A DNA stretch of 9,769 nt from Spirosoma fluviale (GTDB lineage: Bacteria > Bacteroidota > Bacteroidia > Cytophagales > Spirosomataceae): the NCBI GenBank assembly GCA_945906915.1, contig CAMDSI010000069.1, forward strand, positions 1 through 9,769, given 5' to 3'. A program made the translations under genes and the position numbers. A model generated the notes under the pieces. That model searched no databases. It was not told where the DNA came from and was given only the letters and a program-made list of their open reading frames with translations. The first letter of the stretch is position 1, and every line of letters starts with the position of its first letter. Shown piece after piece: positions 1 through 7,107 of this stretch.

Positions 1-122
1 CTTTTGAAGGAGATTCGCAAGTGGTTTGGTTTGAAGGTAATTATTCGGAATATGATGAGTCCCGTAAAAAACGTTTAGGGGATGTCACGCCAAAACGTAT
101 TCGTTACAAGAAATTGCAATAA
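1..122 (+). CDS. ettA: EttA-like ABC-F ATPase, C-terminal fragment
   Basis: The window opens inside a reading frame whose first complete codon is at base 3 and whose TAA stop is at 120-122. The 39 visible residues include FEGDSQVVWFEGNYSEYDE and end in LGDVTPKRIRYKKLQ. The 'W-F-x-G-N-(Y/F)-x-x-Y-(D/E)' segment followed by a basic 'KKRLG' and 'PKRI(R/K)YK' tail is the usual C-terminus of EttA, the energy-dependent translational throttle ATPase. EttA is a cytosolic ABC-F protein that binds the ribosomal E site and senses the ATP/ADP ratio. Both ATPase cassettes lie upstream of the window and cannot be checked. Another ABC-F paralogue (Uup-like) is possible, but the PKRIRYK ending favours EttA. 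The next gene starts one base after the stop, so the two are probably co-transcribed. Confidence 0.82.
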   Translation, partial: FEGDSQVVWFEGNYSEYDESRKKRLGDVTPKRIRYKKLQ

Positions 123-123
123 T

Positions 124-1083
124 ATGAACTCGAGACAAAAAATTCAGGCTGTCATTGACGAAATGGGCAAAGTGGTCATCGGCCAAGAACGCCTTATTAA
201 TCGCTTATTAGTTGGTCTTTTCACGGGCGGTCACGTCTTGTTAGAAGGGGTGCCTGGATTAGCTAAGACTTTGACAATTAATACCTTAGCTAATATTCTC
301 GACTTGCATTTCCACCGCATTCAGTTTACGCCGGATTTATTGCCAGCGGACTTAGTGGGGACGATGATTTATAATCCCAAAAAATCAGAATTCGAGGTAA
401 AGAAGGGCCCAATTTTTGCTCAAATCATCCTCGCAGATGAGATTAACCGTGCACCAGCTAAAGTACAATCTGCTCTTTTAGAAGCGATGGCGGAGAAGCA
501 AGTAACTATCGGTGATACGACTTACCCATTAGACAAACCGTTCTTAGTTTTAGCGACCCAAAATCCGGTCGAGCAAGAAGGCACTTTCCCTCTTCCTGAG
601 GCGCAAGTAGACCGTTTTATGCTGAAAGTGTATTTAAACTACCTCGATAAAGATCAAGAATTAGCCGTAATGCGCCAAAAGTCGAATATGGACTTTAATT
701 ACGAGCCTAAAACCGTTTTAACGGCAGAGGATATCGCTAAAATCCGCAAAGAGATTAACGAAATAACGATCTCGGAGACCTTGGAGAAATACATTATCGA
801 ACTTGTTTTTGCTACGAGAAATCCAGCCGAATATGGCTTAACACAAGAGGCAGGATATATTCAATTCGGGGCATCGCCGCGTGCGAGTATTCAATTGAAT
901 TTAGCCGCAAAAGTGATGGCCTATTTAGAGGGACGCGATTATGTGCTTCCTGAGGACATCAAAGAAATGGCCCCAGATATCCTGAATCACCGTATTATCT
1001 TGAACTATGTGGCTGAAGCAGATAATATTACAACGCTGCAAATTATCCAATCCATCTTAAGTAGCGTGGCAATTAATCGCTAA
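124..1083 (+). CDS. MoxR-family AAA+ ATPase
   Basis: This 319-residue cytosolic AAA+ ATPase is of the MoxR/RavA class, which generally act as chaperone-like factors for protein complex or metalloenzyme maturation. Visible motifs are Walker A GVPGLAKT (residues 42-49), Walker B IILADEIN (101-108, D105-E106), sensor 1 ATQNP (N147), VDRF (R164) in arginine-finger position, and sensor 2 GASPRAS (R253). A C-terminal helical lid follows. Length and motifs are complete for the family. The frame is open further upstream, but the ATG at 124 gives the standard MoxR N-terminus and sits one base after the ettA stop (TAATATG). The earlier in-frame ATG at 82 would add 14 residues overlapping ettA codons. 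MoxR genes often precede DUF58 and von Willebrand factor A genes. Here the next gene is an unrelated pectinase 51 bases away, so the substrate partner is unknown. Confidence 0.93.
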   Translation: MNSRQKIQAVIDEMGKVVIGQERLINRLLVGLFTGGHVLLEGVPGLAKTLTINTLANILDLHFHRIQFTPDLLPADLVGTMIYNPKKSEFEVKKGPIFAQIILADEINRAPAKVQSALLEAMAEKQVTIGDTTYPLDKPFLVLATQNPVEQEGTFPLPEAQVDRFMLKVYLNYLDKDQELAVMRQKSNMDFNYEPKTVLTAEDIAKIRKEINEITISETLEKYIIELVFATRNPAEYGLTQEAGYIQFGASPRASIQLNLAAKVMAYLEGRDYVLPEDIKEMAPDILNHRIILNYVAEADNITTLQIIQSILSSVAINR

Positions 1084-1134
1084 TTTTTTGGGTAAAAATG
1101 GGGTCTTTTTTGCTTTCATAGCAAATTAGCACTT

Positions 1135-3318
1135 ATGAAATACCTTCTTATCCTTTGCCTCTTCTTCTTCAGTTTCACTGCCTCGGAACCGATGCGCGTT
1201 TTCCTAATTGGGGATTCGACGATGGCGGATAAGGTGTCGGCAGATTTTCCGGAGACGGGTTGGGGAATGCCTTTTGCTGCGTTTTTTAACGAAGCAGTTG
1301 AGGTCCAAAACCACGCGTATAATGGACGCAGTACAAAAAGTTTCCGTCGAGAAGGTCGCTGGGCTAAGGTCTTTAACCAGATCAAAAAGGGAGATTATGT
1401 GTTGATTCAGTTTGGCCATAATGATGCCAAAGCTTCTGATACCAGCCGCTACGCCCCGGCTCAAACCGATTTCCGCGAAAACTTAATCCGCTATGTGCGT
1501 GAAACCCGTTCTAAGGGCGGAATTCCTCTCTTATTAACTCCCACCCAACGCAGAAAATTCGATTCCTCTGGCGTTTTCGTGGATCAGCATGCCGATTATC
1601 CTTCTGTTGTTCGAGAAGTGGCCTCCGCTGAAAAGGTGCTTTTAATCGATATCGAAAAGGAAAGTAAGAAATACATTTCGGCTGAAGGCGCAGAAGGTGC
1701 TAAGAAGATGTTCTTGCATTACCCATCAGGTATCTTCAAAAAATTCAGTAAAGGAGTGGCGGATGATACACACTTCTCTCCTTTCGGTGCTAGAAAGATT
1801 GCTAGCCTTGTTGCTGAAGCCATTTTAGCCTCAAATGAGCACTTGCGCAGTTTCTTAAAAAAATCATCTTTCTCTCAGAAATACGCTTTTGAATTACCGA
1901 ACGTGGCGACAACTGCGTTTAAAAAAGATACGTTCAATATCGTTGCCTACGGTGCCTTTTCATCAGCTAGCTCTCTGAACACATCGGCGATTCAGCAAGC
2001 CATCGACATCGCTGCGAAGCAAGGCGGTGGCGTGGTGCGCGTGCCGGCTGGGTTTTGGCTGACTGGTGCAATTACCTTACGCTCTAATATCAATTTCCAT
2101 TTAGATGCCGGCGCCGTCTTGCAATTCAGTTCAGATGCGGCGCAATATCCACTGGTTAGAACCAATTGGGAAGGTGTGGATGCGATCAGAGCCCAATCCC
2201 CGATTACAGCGATAGGCGAACGAAACATCGCCATCACCGGTTCTGGTATCATCGATGGGGCAGGCGAGGCCTGGAGACCGGTGAAAAAAGGGAAATTAAC
2301 ACCAGGGGAATGGGATAAACTGGTTCGTTCTGGTGGAGTGTTAGATGAGAAGAAAGATACCTGGTATCCAACTGAACGTGCTTTAAAAGGCTCTAAGATG
2401 GATCAACCAGGCGTCATAGCGGCAGGTTTCAATGAGGCCAAAGCCGAAGAAATCAAAGAATTCCTTCGTCCTAATATGATTTCCCTACGTGAATGCGAGC
2501 AGATTTTATTAGAAGGAGTTACCTTCCAGAACTCCCCTGCCTGGAACATTCACCCCCTACTTTGCAAGCACCTAACGGTAGAAAATATCACGGTTAAAAA
2601 CCCCTGGTTCGCTCAAAACGGCGATGGTATCGACATCGAATCCTGTGAATATGTTTCAGTCCGCAATTCTCGTTTCGACGTAGGTGACGACGGTATTTGT
2701 TTAGAATCAGGTAAAGATGCTGAGGGTAGAAAAAGAGGCCGCCCGAGTGCGCACATCAACATCGAAAATTGTGTCGTATTTCATGGACATGGTGGCGTGG
2801 TAGTAGGTAGCGAAATGTCAGGTGGCGTACATGATCTTTTCGTCTCCAACTGCCAGTTCTTAGGAACCGATGTGGGCTTACGTTTTAAAACAGCTCGAGG
2901 TCGTGGTGGCGTGGTGGAAAATGTCTACATACAAGATATCAGTATGAAAAACATTTCAGGTGAAGCCATCTTGTTTGATATGTATTACCAAGGAAAAGAT
3001 CCGGTGGCTACTTTTGGAAATGGTAGTGAAACTCCAAAAATCGAAAGCAAACCCGTCGATGCAGGGACTCCACAATTCAAAAACATCTTCGTGGATCGCG
3101 TCGTGGCGAAAGGAGCAGAAACCGGATTATTAGTGCGTGGATTACCGGAAATGCCGATTCACCATATTTATTTGTCTAATCTAGATATCGAGGCGAAACA
3201 AACCTACCGCGTCATCGAAGCCACTGATATTCAATTAACAAACGCTAATTTTACCCAAACCGGTGACAAAAAACCGGAGTTAATTAATGTCAAACGCTGG
3301 AAACTTAACGCTCAATAA
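1135..3318 (+). CDS. Secreted SGNH acetylesterase (CE12-like) fused to GH28 pectinase
   Basis: This 727-residue two-domain secreted enzyme starts with a hydrophobic Sec signal (MKYLLILCLFFFSFTAS), which also decides the start codon. No lipobox is seen, so it is probably periplasmic or released. Residues about 20-235 are an SGNH/GDSL hydrolase like rhamnogalacturonan acetylesterases: GDST (S28 nucleophile), NGRS (G64), GHND (N96) and DDTH (D210, H213). A linker of about 30 residues leads to a right-handed beta-helix of GH28 type from about residue 267. Its active-site motifs are NGD (D497), GDD (D518-D519), GHG (H552) and RFK (R583, K585). The likely joint action is removing acetyl esters from pectin and hydrolysing galacturonosyl bonds. 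Polygalacturonan versus rhamnogalacturonan cannot be decided. No promoter is obvious in the 51 bases upstream. The 3' end overlaps the convergent GH2 gene by 14 bases. Confidence 0.92.
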   Translation: MKYLLILCLFFFSFTASEPMRVFLIGDSTMADKVSADFPETGWGMPFAAFFNEAVEVQNHAYNGRSTKSFRREGRWAKVFNQIKKGDYVLIQFGHNDAKASDTSRYAPAQTDFRENLIRYVRETRSKGGIPLLLTPTQRRKFDSSGVFVDQHADYPSVVREVASAEKVLLIDIEKESKKYISAEGAEGAKKMFLHYPSGIFKKFSKGVADDTHFSPFGARKIASLVAEAILASNEHLRSFLKKSSFSQKYAFELPNVATTAFKKDTFNIVAYGAFSSASSLNTSAIQQAIDIAAKQGGGVVRVPAGFWLTGAITLRSNINFHLDAGAVLQFSSDAAQYPLVRTNWEGVDAIRAQSPITAIGERNIAITGSGIIDGAGEAWRPVKKGKLTPGEWDKLVRSGGVLDEKKDTWYPTERALKGSKMDQPGVIAAGFNEAKAEEIKEFLRPNMISLRECEQILLEGVTFQNSPAWNIHPLLCKHLTVENITVKNPWFAQNGDGIDIESCEYVSVRNSRFDVGDDGICLESGKDAEGRKRGRPSAHINIENCVVFHGHGGVVVGSEMSGGVHDLFVSNCQFLGTDVGLRFKTARGRGGVVENVYIQDISMKNISGEAILFDMYYQGKDPVATFGNGSETPKIESKPVDAGTPQFKNIFVDRVVAKGAETGLLVRGLPEMPIHHIYLSNLDIEAKQTYRVIEATDIQLTNANFTQTGDKKPELINVKRWKLNAQ

Positions 3319-5995
3319 TAATACTCGGATCAACCACATAACGACCAGATTGATCACCATACAGCGATAATCCACCTTCTGTGGCCTCGAATCGCAAAAT
3401 TAATTTCCCCGTCTTGGCGGCCTGTTGCCAAGCGGCTGCAGGAATCACCCCTTGCACTAAATAACCATAGGTTCCTGCCTCGTCTAATTTATTATTGCGC
3501 GCCTGGTAATGCCAAGACAATATGCCTTGGTGATCCGCTGGATCATCCGCTAATATAGTTTCAGAAGCAACGAAACCATTTGCACTCACCTTCAACTTTG
3601 CTGGACTTGCATATCGATCGGTTTGCGGATAGGCATTCGGGTTTACGCCGGGGTCAAAAGTTCCTTTGCCTAGCATATAGTCTCCATCCATTTTTCCGGC
3701 ATCATCCCGATCTTTCCCTAAGATGGGTTTAGAAGAAGCCTCCACTAAGAAACGAACTTGTTTGATACCTTCAGCACCAGCAGTAGGAAAAGGAATTTCG
3801 TATTCGAAATAACCAGCGCCTGCCCCGTTTAATTTATGACCTAAAACGCCCGTCCACTGTTTCTTCGGCCAGCTAGATGAGTTATAGCGCTCCACAGGCA
3901 CCGAAATTAACTGACCTTTAGCGGGTTGCGTGTTTCCGTCTTCCACGATTAAATGAACAAAGTTGCGATGAACCACTTTTCCGGATGGATCCGATAATTG
4001 AAACGCTAAGGTATTGATGGATTTATCCGCAGGTAGTTCAATGACAAGCGAATCAAGGGCCTTCACGTCCCAAGGGGCAAAAGTTAAAGCCTGCGTTTTC
4101 ACCCAACGGTTCAATTTCTCTCCAGCTGCATTCGTCCCTGATAAAGTCATTTGTAAAGAGAGCGATCCCGCTTTATCCGTCAATGAAGAAAGGTGGAGAG
4201 GAATCTTGATTTTTTGGCCCGCCTTGCCTGCCCAAGTTATTTCCTGGCCTGTCGAAAGGTAAAAAGGACTATGGAAATCTAAAAGGGACATGCCTGGAAC
4301 AATGGCGTTTAGGCCTATTTCCTTTTCAGTTCTGTCAAATTTATAATAGCCATTCCACTCATTAATCACATCGTGGTGCTCAGTATACAACCAACCAGCC
4401 ATTTTAGGGTGGTTACGGAAGGAATTAATCGCCTTGTGGTAATCGAAGGTATAATCCACATCGCCTGTACTTCCTTGATAGCCCCACACATTCCCAAACT
4501 CAGAATTAATCATCGGTTGGGCTCCCTGCTGGTAGCCTTTCTCAAAATTCCACGAACTTCCTGGATAGGTTTTAGCCGAATATTCTTCTAGCATTTTATC
4601 CCATTCATAGCCCGCCTGATAAGCGTGCCAAGAATTGATATCGGTTTCTGTGTGACCTCTGCCGCAGCAAACGGAATTGTCTTCGACGAGGCGAGTGGGG
4701 TCTAAGGTTTTGGCCAAATGATAGACCGACGCCACCCACTTTTGTGTTTCAGGAGTATAAATCGACTTTTTATCTTTATGCGTAAATAATCCCCAGGTCT
4801 CATTGAACGTAATCCAGGAGAAAATCGCCGGATGATTATAATCGCGTTTGATCATCTCATGCAACGTATATTCCGACTCTTTTTGCATTTCCGCCTCTGG
4901 ATCACCCCATGAATTAGGCAAATCAGACATCACCAAAAGTCCTAATTTATCAGCCCAATACAGCTTGCGCGGCACATCCACTTTAATGTGCGTTCGGATG
5001 CCATTCAACCCAATGCGCTTGCTGCGCACAATCTCCTCCTTCATAAATTGATCCGACGGGAAGGTATAAAATCCAGTAGGATGATAACTTTGGTCCAAAG
5101 CCAACTGCACATAAATCGGCTTATTATTCAAACCGATATACGGAATTTTCGAGCCTGGCAAATTCACCACCGAAATCTTCCGCATCCCGAAATATCCGTT
5201 CACTAGATCCGATCCTGATTGAATTTTTAACCCATACAAAAATGGATCTTCTAAAGACCACAGATGCATGGTTTTTATTGGTATTTCCACGCTACCCTCC
5301 TGCTTACCAGCAGCAATCTGTAGGGAGGCTGTTTGCCCATTCGACAACGTGATTTTCACCTCTTGATTTTTCGAAGCAGGCGCTCCCAGATACACCTTCA
5401 CTTGCGCCTTTTTCGCATCAATATCTGGATTCACCGCATAATGATCGACAAAATTTTGGCCACGAGCCTCTAAATACACGGTCTGCCAAATTCCCCGCGC
5501 ATTCCCATAGCCTTGCTTTCCATAAAGCGTGAACATTCGTCTCTTATCATCTGCTCTCACCGCGATTTGATGCACCGAACCTGGTTTGACGCCTTTTAAT
5601 TCTGCGTCGAATGGGGTATAACCTCCTTGATGTTTGCCGATTTGCACCCCATCTAAAAAGATCGATGTCGCCCAATCTGATGCACCAATGTTAATGAAAA
5701 TACGTTTCCCTGTCCAAGTCGCTGGTATCTTGATTTCCTTATGATACCAGGCCACATCTGCTTCATCTTTCACTTCTGAAAGTGGAGAACCCCAAGGGAA
5801 GGGCACTAGAATTTTTTTCGAATACCGTGCTGGGGCTGTTAAAGAGGAATCAAAAGTAAAATCCCAATAGCCATTTAAATTCAACCATTGATCCCTTTGT
5901 AAGTCGGGTCTAGGGTGTTCAGCAAGAGGTTGTTTGTTTTGTGCTTGCGCATAGAAACACAGGCCCGCCAGCAGTAGGATATAGAATTTTTTCAT
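3305..5995 (-). CDS. Secreted glycoside hydrolase family 2 enzyme
   Basis: This 896-residue GH2 glycosidase is probably a beta-galactosidase or related exo-enzyme; the exact sugar cannot be read from the sequence. The ATG at 5995 begins a clean Sec signal peptide (MKKFYILLLAGLCFYAQAQ). An in-frame GTG at 6013 would add six hydrophilic residues and lies inside the upstream palindrome, so it was not chosen. Domain order is a jelly-roll sugar-binding domain (about 25-180), an Ig-like domain (about 185-280), and a TIM barrel (about 285-575) with acid/base E399 in TFNETWG and nucleophile E499 in NSEFG. A further Ig-like segment (about 580-690) and an unassigned beta-rich C-terminal region (about 690-896) follow. 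The motif TDINSWHAY (451-459) is typical of polysaccharide-degrading GH2 enzymes from Bacteroidota. The gene converges on the esterase-GH28 gene, suggesting a shared pectin or rhamnogalacturonan substrate by inference. Confidence 0.92.
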   Translation of the reverse strand: MKKFYILLLAGLCFYAQAQNKQPLAEHPRPDLQRDQWLNLNGYWDFTFDSSLTAPARYSKKILVPFPWGSPLSEVKDEADVAWYHKEIKIPATWTGKRIFINIGASDWATSIFLDGVQIGKHQGGYTPFDAELKGVKPGSVHQIAVRADDKRRMFTLYGKQGYGNARGIWQTVYLEARGQNFVDHYAVNPDIDAKKAQVKVYLGAPASKNQEVKITLSNGQTASLQIAAGKQEGSVEIPIKTMHLWSLEDPFLYGLKIQSGSDLVNGYFGMRKISVVNLPGSKIPYIGLNNKPIYVQLALDQSYHPTGFYTFPSDQFMKEEIVRSKRIGLNGIRTHIKVDVPRKLYWADKLGLLVMSDLPNSWGDPEAEMQKESEYTLHEMIKRDYNHPAIFSWITFNETWGLFTHKDKKSIYTPETQKWVASVYHLAKTLDPTRLVEDNSVCCGRGHTETDINSWHAYQAGYEWDKMLEEYSAKTYPGSSWNFEKGYQQGAQPMINSEFGNVWGYQGSTGDVDYTFDYHKAINSFRNHPKMAGWLYTEHHDVINEWNGYYKFDRTEKEIGLNAIVPGMSLLDFHSPFYLSTGQEITWAGKAGQKIKIPLHLSSLTDKAGSLSLQMTLSGTNAAGEKLNRWVKTQALTFAPWDVKALDSLVIELPADKSINTLAFQLSDPSGKVVHRNFVHLIVEDGNTQPAKGQLISVPVERYNSSSWPKKQWTGVLGHKLNGAGAGYFEYEIPFPTAGAEGIKQVRFLVEASSKPILGKDRDDAGKMDGDYMLGKGTFDPGVNPNAYPQTDRYASPAKLKVSANGFVASETILADDPADHQGILSWHYQARNNKLDEAGTYGYLVQGVIPAAAWQQAAKTGKLILRFEATEGGLSLYGDQSGRYVVDPSIIIER

Positions 5996-6007
5996 AGGTT
6001 TAGATTT

Positions 6008-6026
6008 CTGCACCAGGCTGGTGCAG
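6008..6026. promoter_or_regulatory. 19-bp palindrome upstream of the GH2 gene
   Basis: CTGCACCAGGCTGGTGCAG reads as two 9-base arms, perfectly complementary around a single central G at 6017. It lies 13 bases upstream of the chosen GH2 start, in the 86-base region shared with divergent gpsA. If the weak promoter proposed at 6030-6063 is real, the palindrome covers the transcription start. That position would suit a repressor operator, or a 5'-leader hairpin in the GH2 mRNA. The symmetry is a direct observation; the function is inferred. No T-run follows on either strand, so it is not a standard terminator. Confidence 0.6.
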
Positions 6027-6029
6027 CTA

Positions 6030-6063
6030 CAAATTTGGCAAAAAATCCGGGATATTTATCAAA
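6030..6063 (-). promoter_or_regulatory. Possible promoter for the GH2 gene
   Basis: On the - strand, TTTG (6063-6060) is followed after 22 bases by CAAATTTG (6037-6030). The Bacteroidota consensus is TTTG then TAnnTTTG, so the -7 box has one mismatch (C for T) and the spacing is at the long end of the usual range. Transcription would start near 6023, inside the palindrome at 6008-6026, leaving a leader of about 28 bases. CAAATTTG is itself palindromic, so it says little about direction. Support is weak. No convincing promoter was found for gpsA on the opposite strand; TAATTTTA at 6070-6077 resembles a -7 box but has no matching -33 box. Confidence 0.33.
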
Positions 6064-6081
6064 TAAGCGTAATTTTACAGG

Positions 6082-7107
6082 ATGAGTGAATTAGCGGAAT
6101 TAAAGAAAAAGATCCCTACCCAGATAGCGGTGTTAGGCGGAGGTAGCTGGGCCACGGCTTTAGTGAAAATCCTTTCTGAAAACAATGTAAAAATTAAGTG
6201 GTGGATCCGCCGTAAATCAGACGTCGAATTCATTCGTAAATACAATCACAATCCGAGCTATTTAACGGATGTGGCCATCAACCCGCGTAGAGTTAAGACC
6301 TATAGCAAAATGGTGGATGCCCTTGCCGGCGTCGAATATATCATTTTAGCGGTTCCTGCGGCTTTCATCCCCAGTACTTTAAAAGACCTTAATAAGAAGC
6401 ATTTCGAAGGCAAAAAAGTGGTTTCTGCCATCAAGGGTATGATTCCTGAGGAAAATCTTTTGGTGACGGACTGGATGGAGCGTGCGTTTAATTTACCTTT
6501 GGGCCAAACCTGTGTCATCGCTGGCCCCTGCCATGCCGAAGAGGTAGCATTAGAAAAACAATCGTATTTAACGATTGCATCGCCTGATTTGGATTTAGCG
6601 CAATCTTTTGCCAATCTGTTAAATGGCCGTTTTTTACAGGCGCATGCCATTCAGGATTTGTACGGAGTGGAATATTGTGCGGTTATCAAAAATATTGTGG
6701 CGATGGCCTGTGGTATTACGCGTGGGTTGGGTTTTGGGGATAACTTCCAGGCCGTGCTTGTGAGCAATGCGATGCAGGAAATCAAGATATTTTTAGACGT
6801 GGTCTATCCGGAGAAAAATCGTGATTTAAATAGTTCTGGCTATTTAGGGGATTTATTAGTGACGGCCTATTCACAGTTTTCTAGAAATAGAACTTTTGGG
6901 AATATGATCGGTCGTGGATATTCTGTGAAATCTGCCCAAATCGAAATGAACATGATCGCGGAAGGCTATTATGCCGTGCGTAGTATTTATAGCATCTCGC
7001 GCCAACACAATATTCAACTACCTATCATCGAGGCTGTTTATAATATCGTGTACGATAAAGCGAATCCGATGGTGGAGATGAATAAATTAAAGAGTTTCTT
7101 AAAGTAA
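6082..7107 (+). CDS. gpsA: Glycerol-3-phosphate dehydrogenase [NAD(P)+]
   Basis: This 341-residue cytosolic enzyme reduces dihydroxyacetone phosphate to sn-glycerol 3-phosphate with NAD(P)H, the first step towards phospholipids. An N-terminal Rossmann fold shows IAVLGGGSWATA (residues 15-26) for dinucleotide binding and SAIKGM (K118). GPCHAEEVA (148-156) is the family motif in the form common in Bacteroidota. The C-terminal helical domain has VIKNIVAMACG, with catalytic K203, and GDLLVTAYSQFSRNR (256-270), with the conserved SRN that contacts substrate. Length is normal and all key residues are present. The ATG at 6082 leaves about 13 residues before the Rossmann strand, as expected, with at most a weak ACAGG just upstream. 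It is divergent from the GH2 gene, and its last 9 bases overlap the end of the convergent HIT gene. Confidence 0.96.
   Translation: MSELAELKKKIPTQIAVLGGGSWATALVKILSENNVKIKWWIRRKSDVEFIRKYNHNPSYLTDVAINPRRVKTYSKMVDALAGVEYIILAVPAAFIPSTLKDLNKKHFEGKKVVSAIKGMIPEENLLVTDWMERAFNLPLGQTCVIAGPCHAEEVALEKQSYLTIASPDLDLAQSFANLLNGRFLQAHAIQDLYGVEYCAVIKNIVAMACGITRGLGFGDNFQAVLVSNAMQEIKIFLDVVYPEKNRDLNSSGYLGDLLVTAYSQFSRNRTFGNMIGRGYSVKSAQIEMNMIAEGYYAVRSIYSISRQHNIQLPIIEAVYNIVYDKANPMVEMNKLKSFLK

Noticed and set aside
82..123. Upstream in-frame ATG at 82 as the MoxR start
   Set aside because: It would add 14 residues unlike any MoxR N-terminus and would overlap the ettA coding end; the ATG at 124 gives the normal family start.
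1109..1125. Hairpin TTTGCT-TTCAT-AGCAAA between moxR and the pectinase gene
   Set aside because: The stem is only six mostly A/T pairs, and the T-run precedes it instead of following it, so it is not a convincing terminator; no promoter was visible here either.
1116..1464. Short antisense and alternate-frame open stretches over the esterase domain
   Set aside because: They are shadows of the pectinase gene; their translations show no domain or signal and the forward frame has complete catalytic motifs.
2063..2070. CTGGTGCA (and TGCACCAG at 450-457) resembling an arm of the 6008-6026 palindrome
   Set aside because: Single 8-base matches within coding sequence, without the second arm; coincidence is likely.
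4014..5206. Several + strand open stretches inside the GH2 gene
   Set aside because: They lie entirely antisense to a full-length GH2 enzyme with intact catalytic residues and have no recognisable product.
1135..5995. Complete polysaccharide utilisation locus
   Set aside because: No SusC, SusD, sensor or sugar transporter gene is present, so calling it a full locus would go beyond the evidence.
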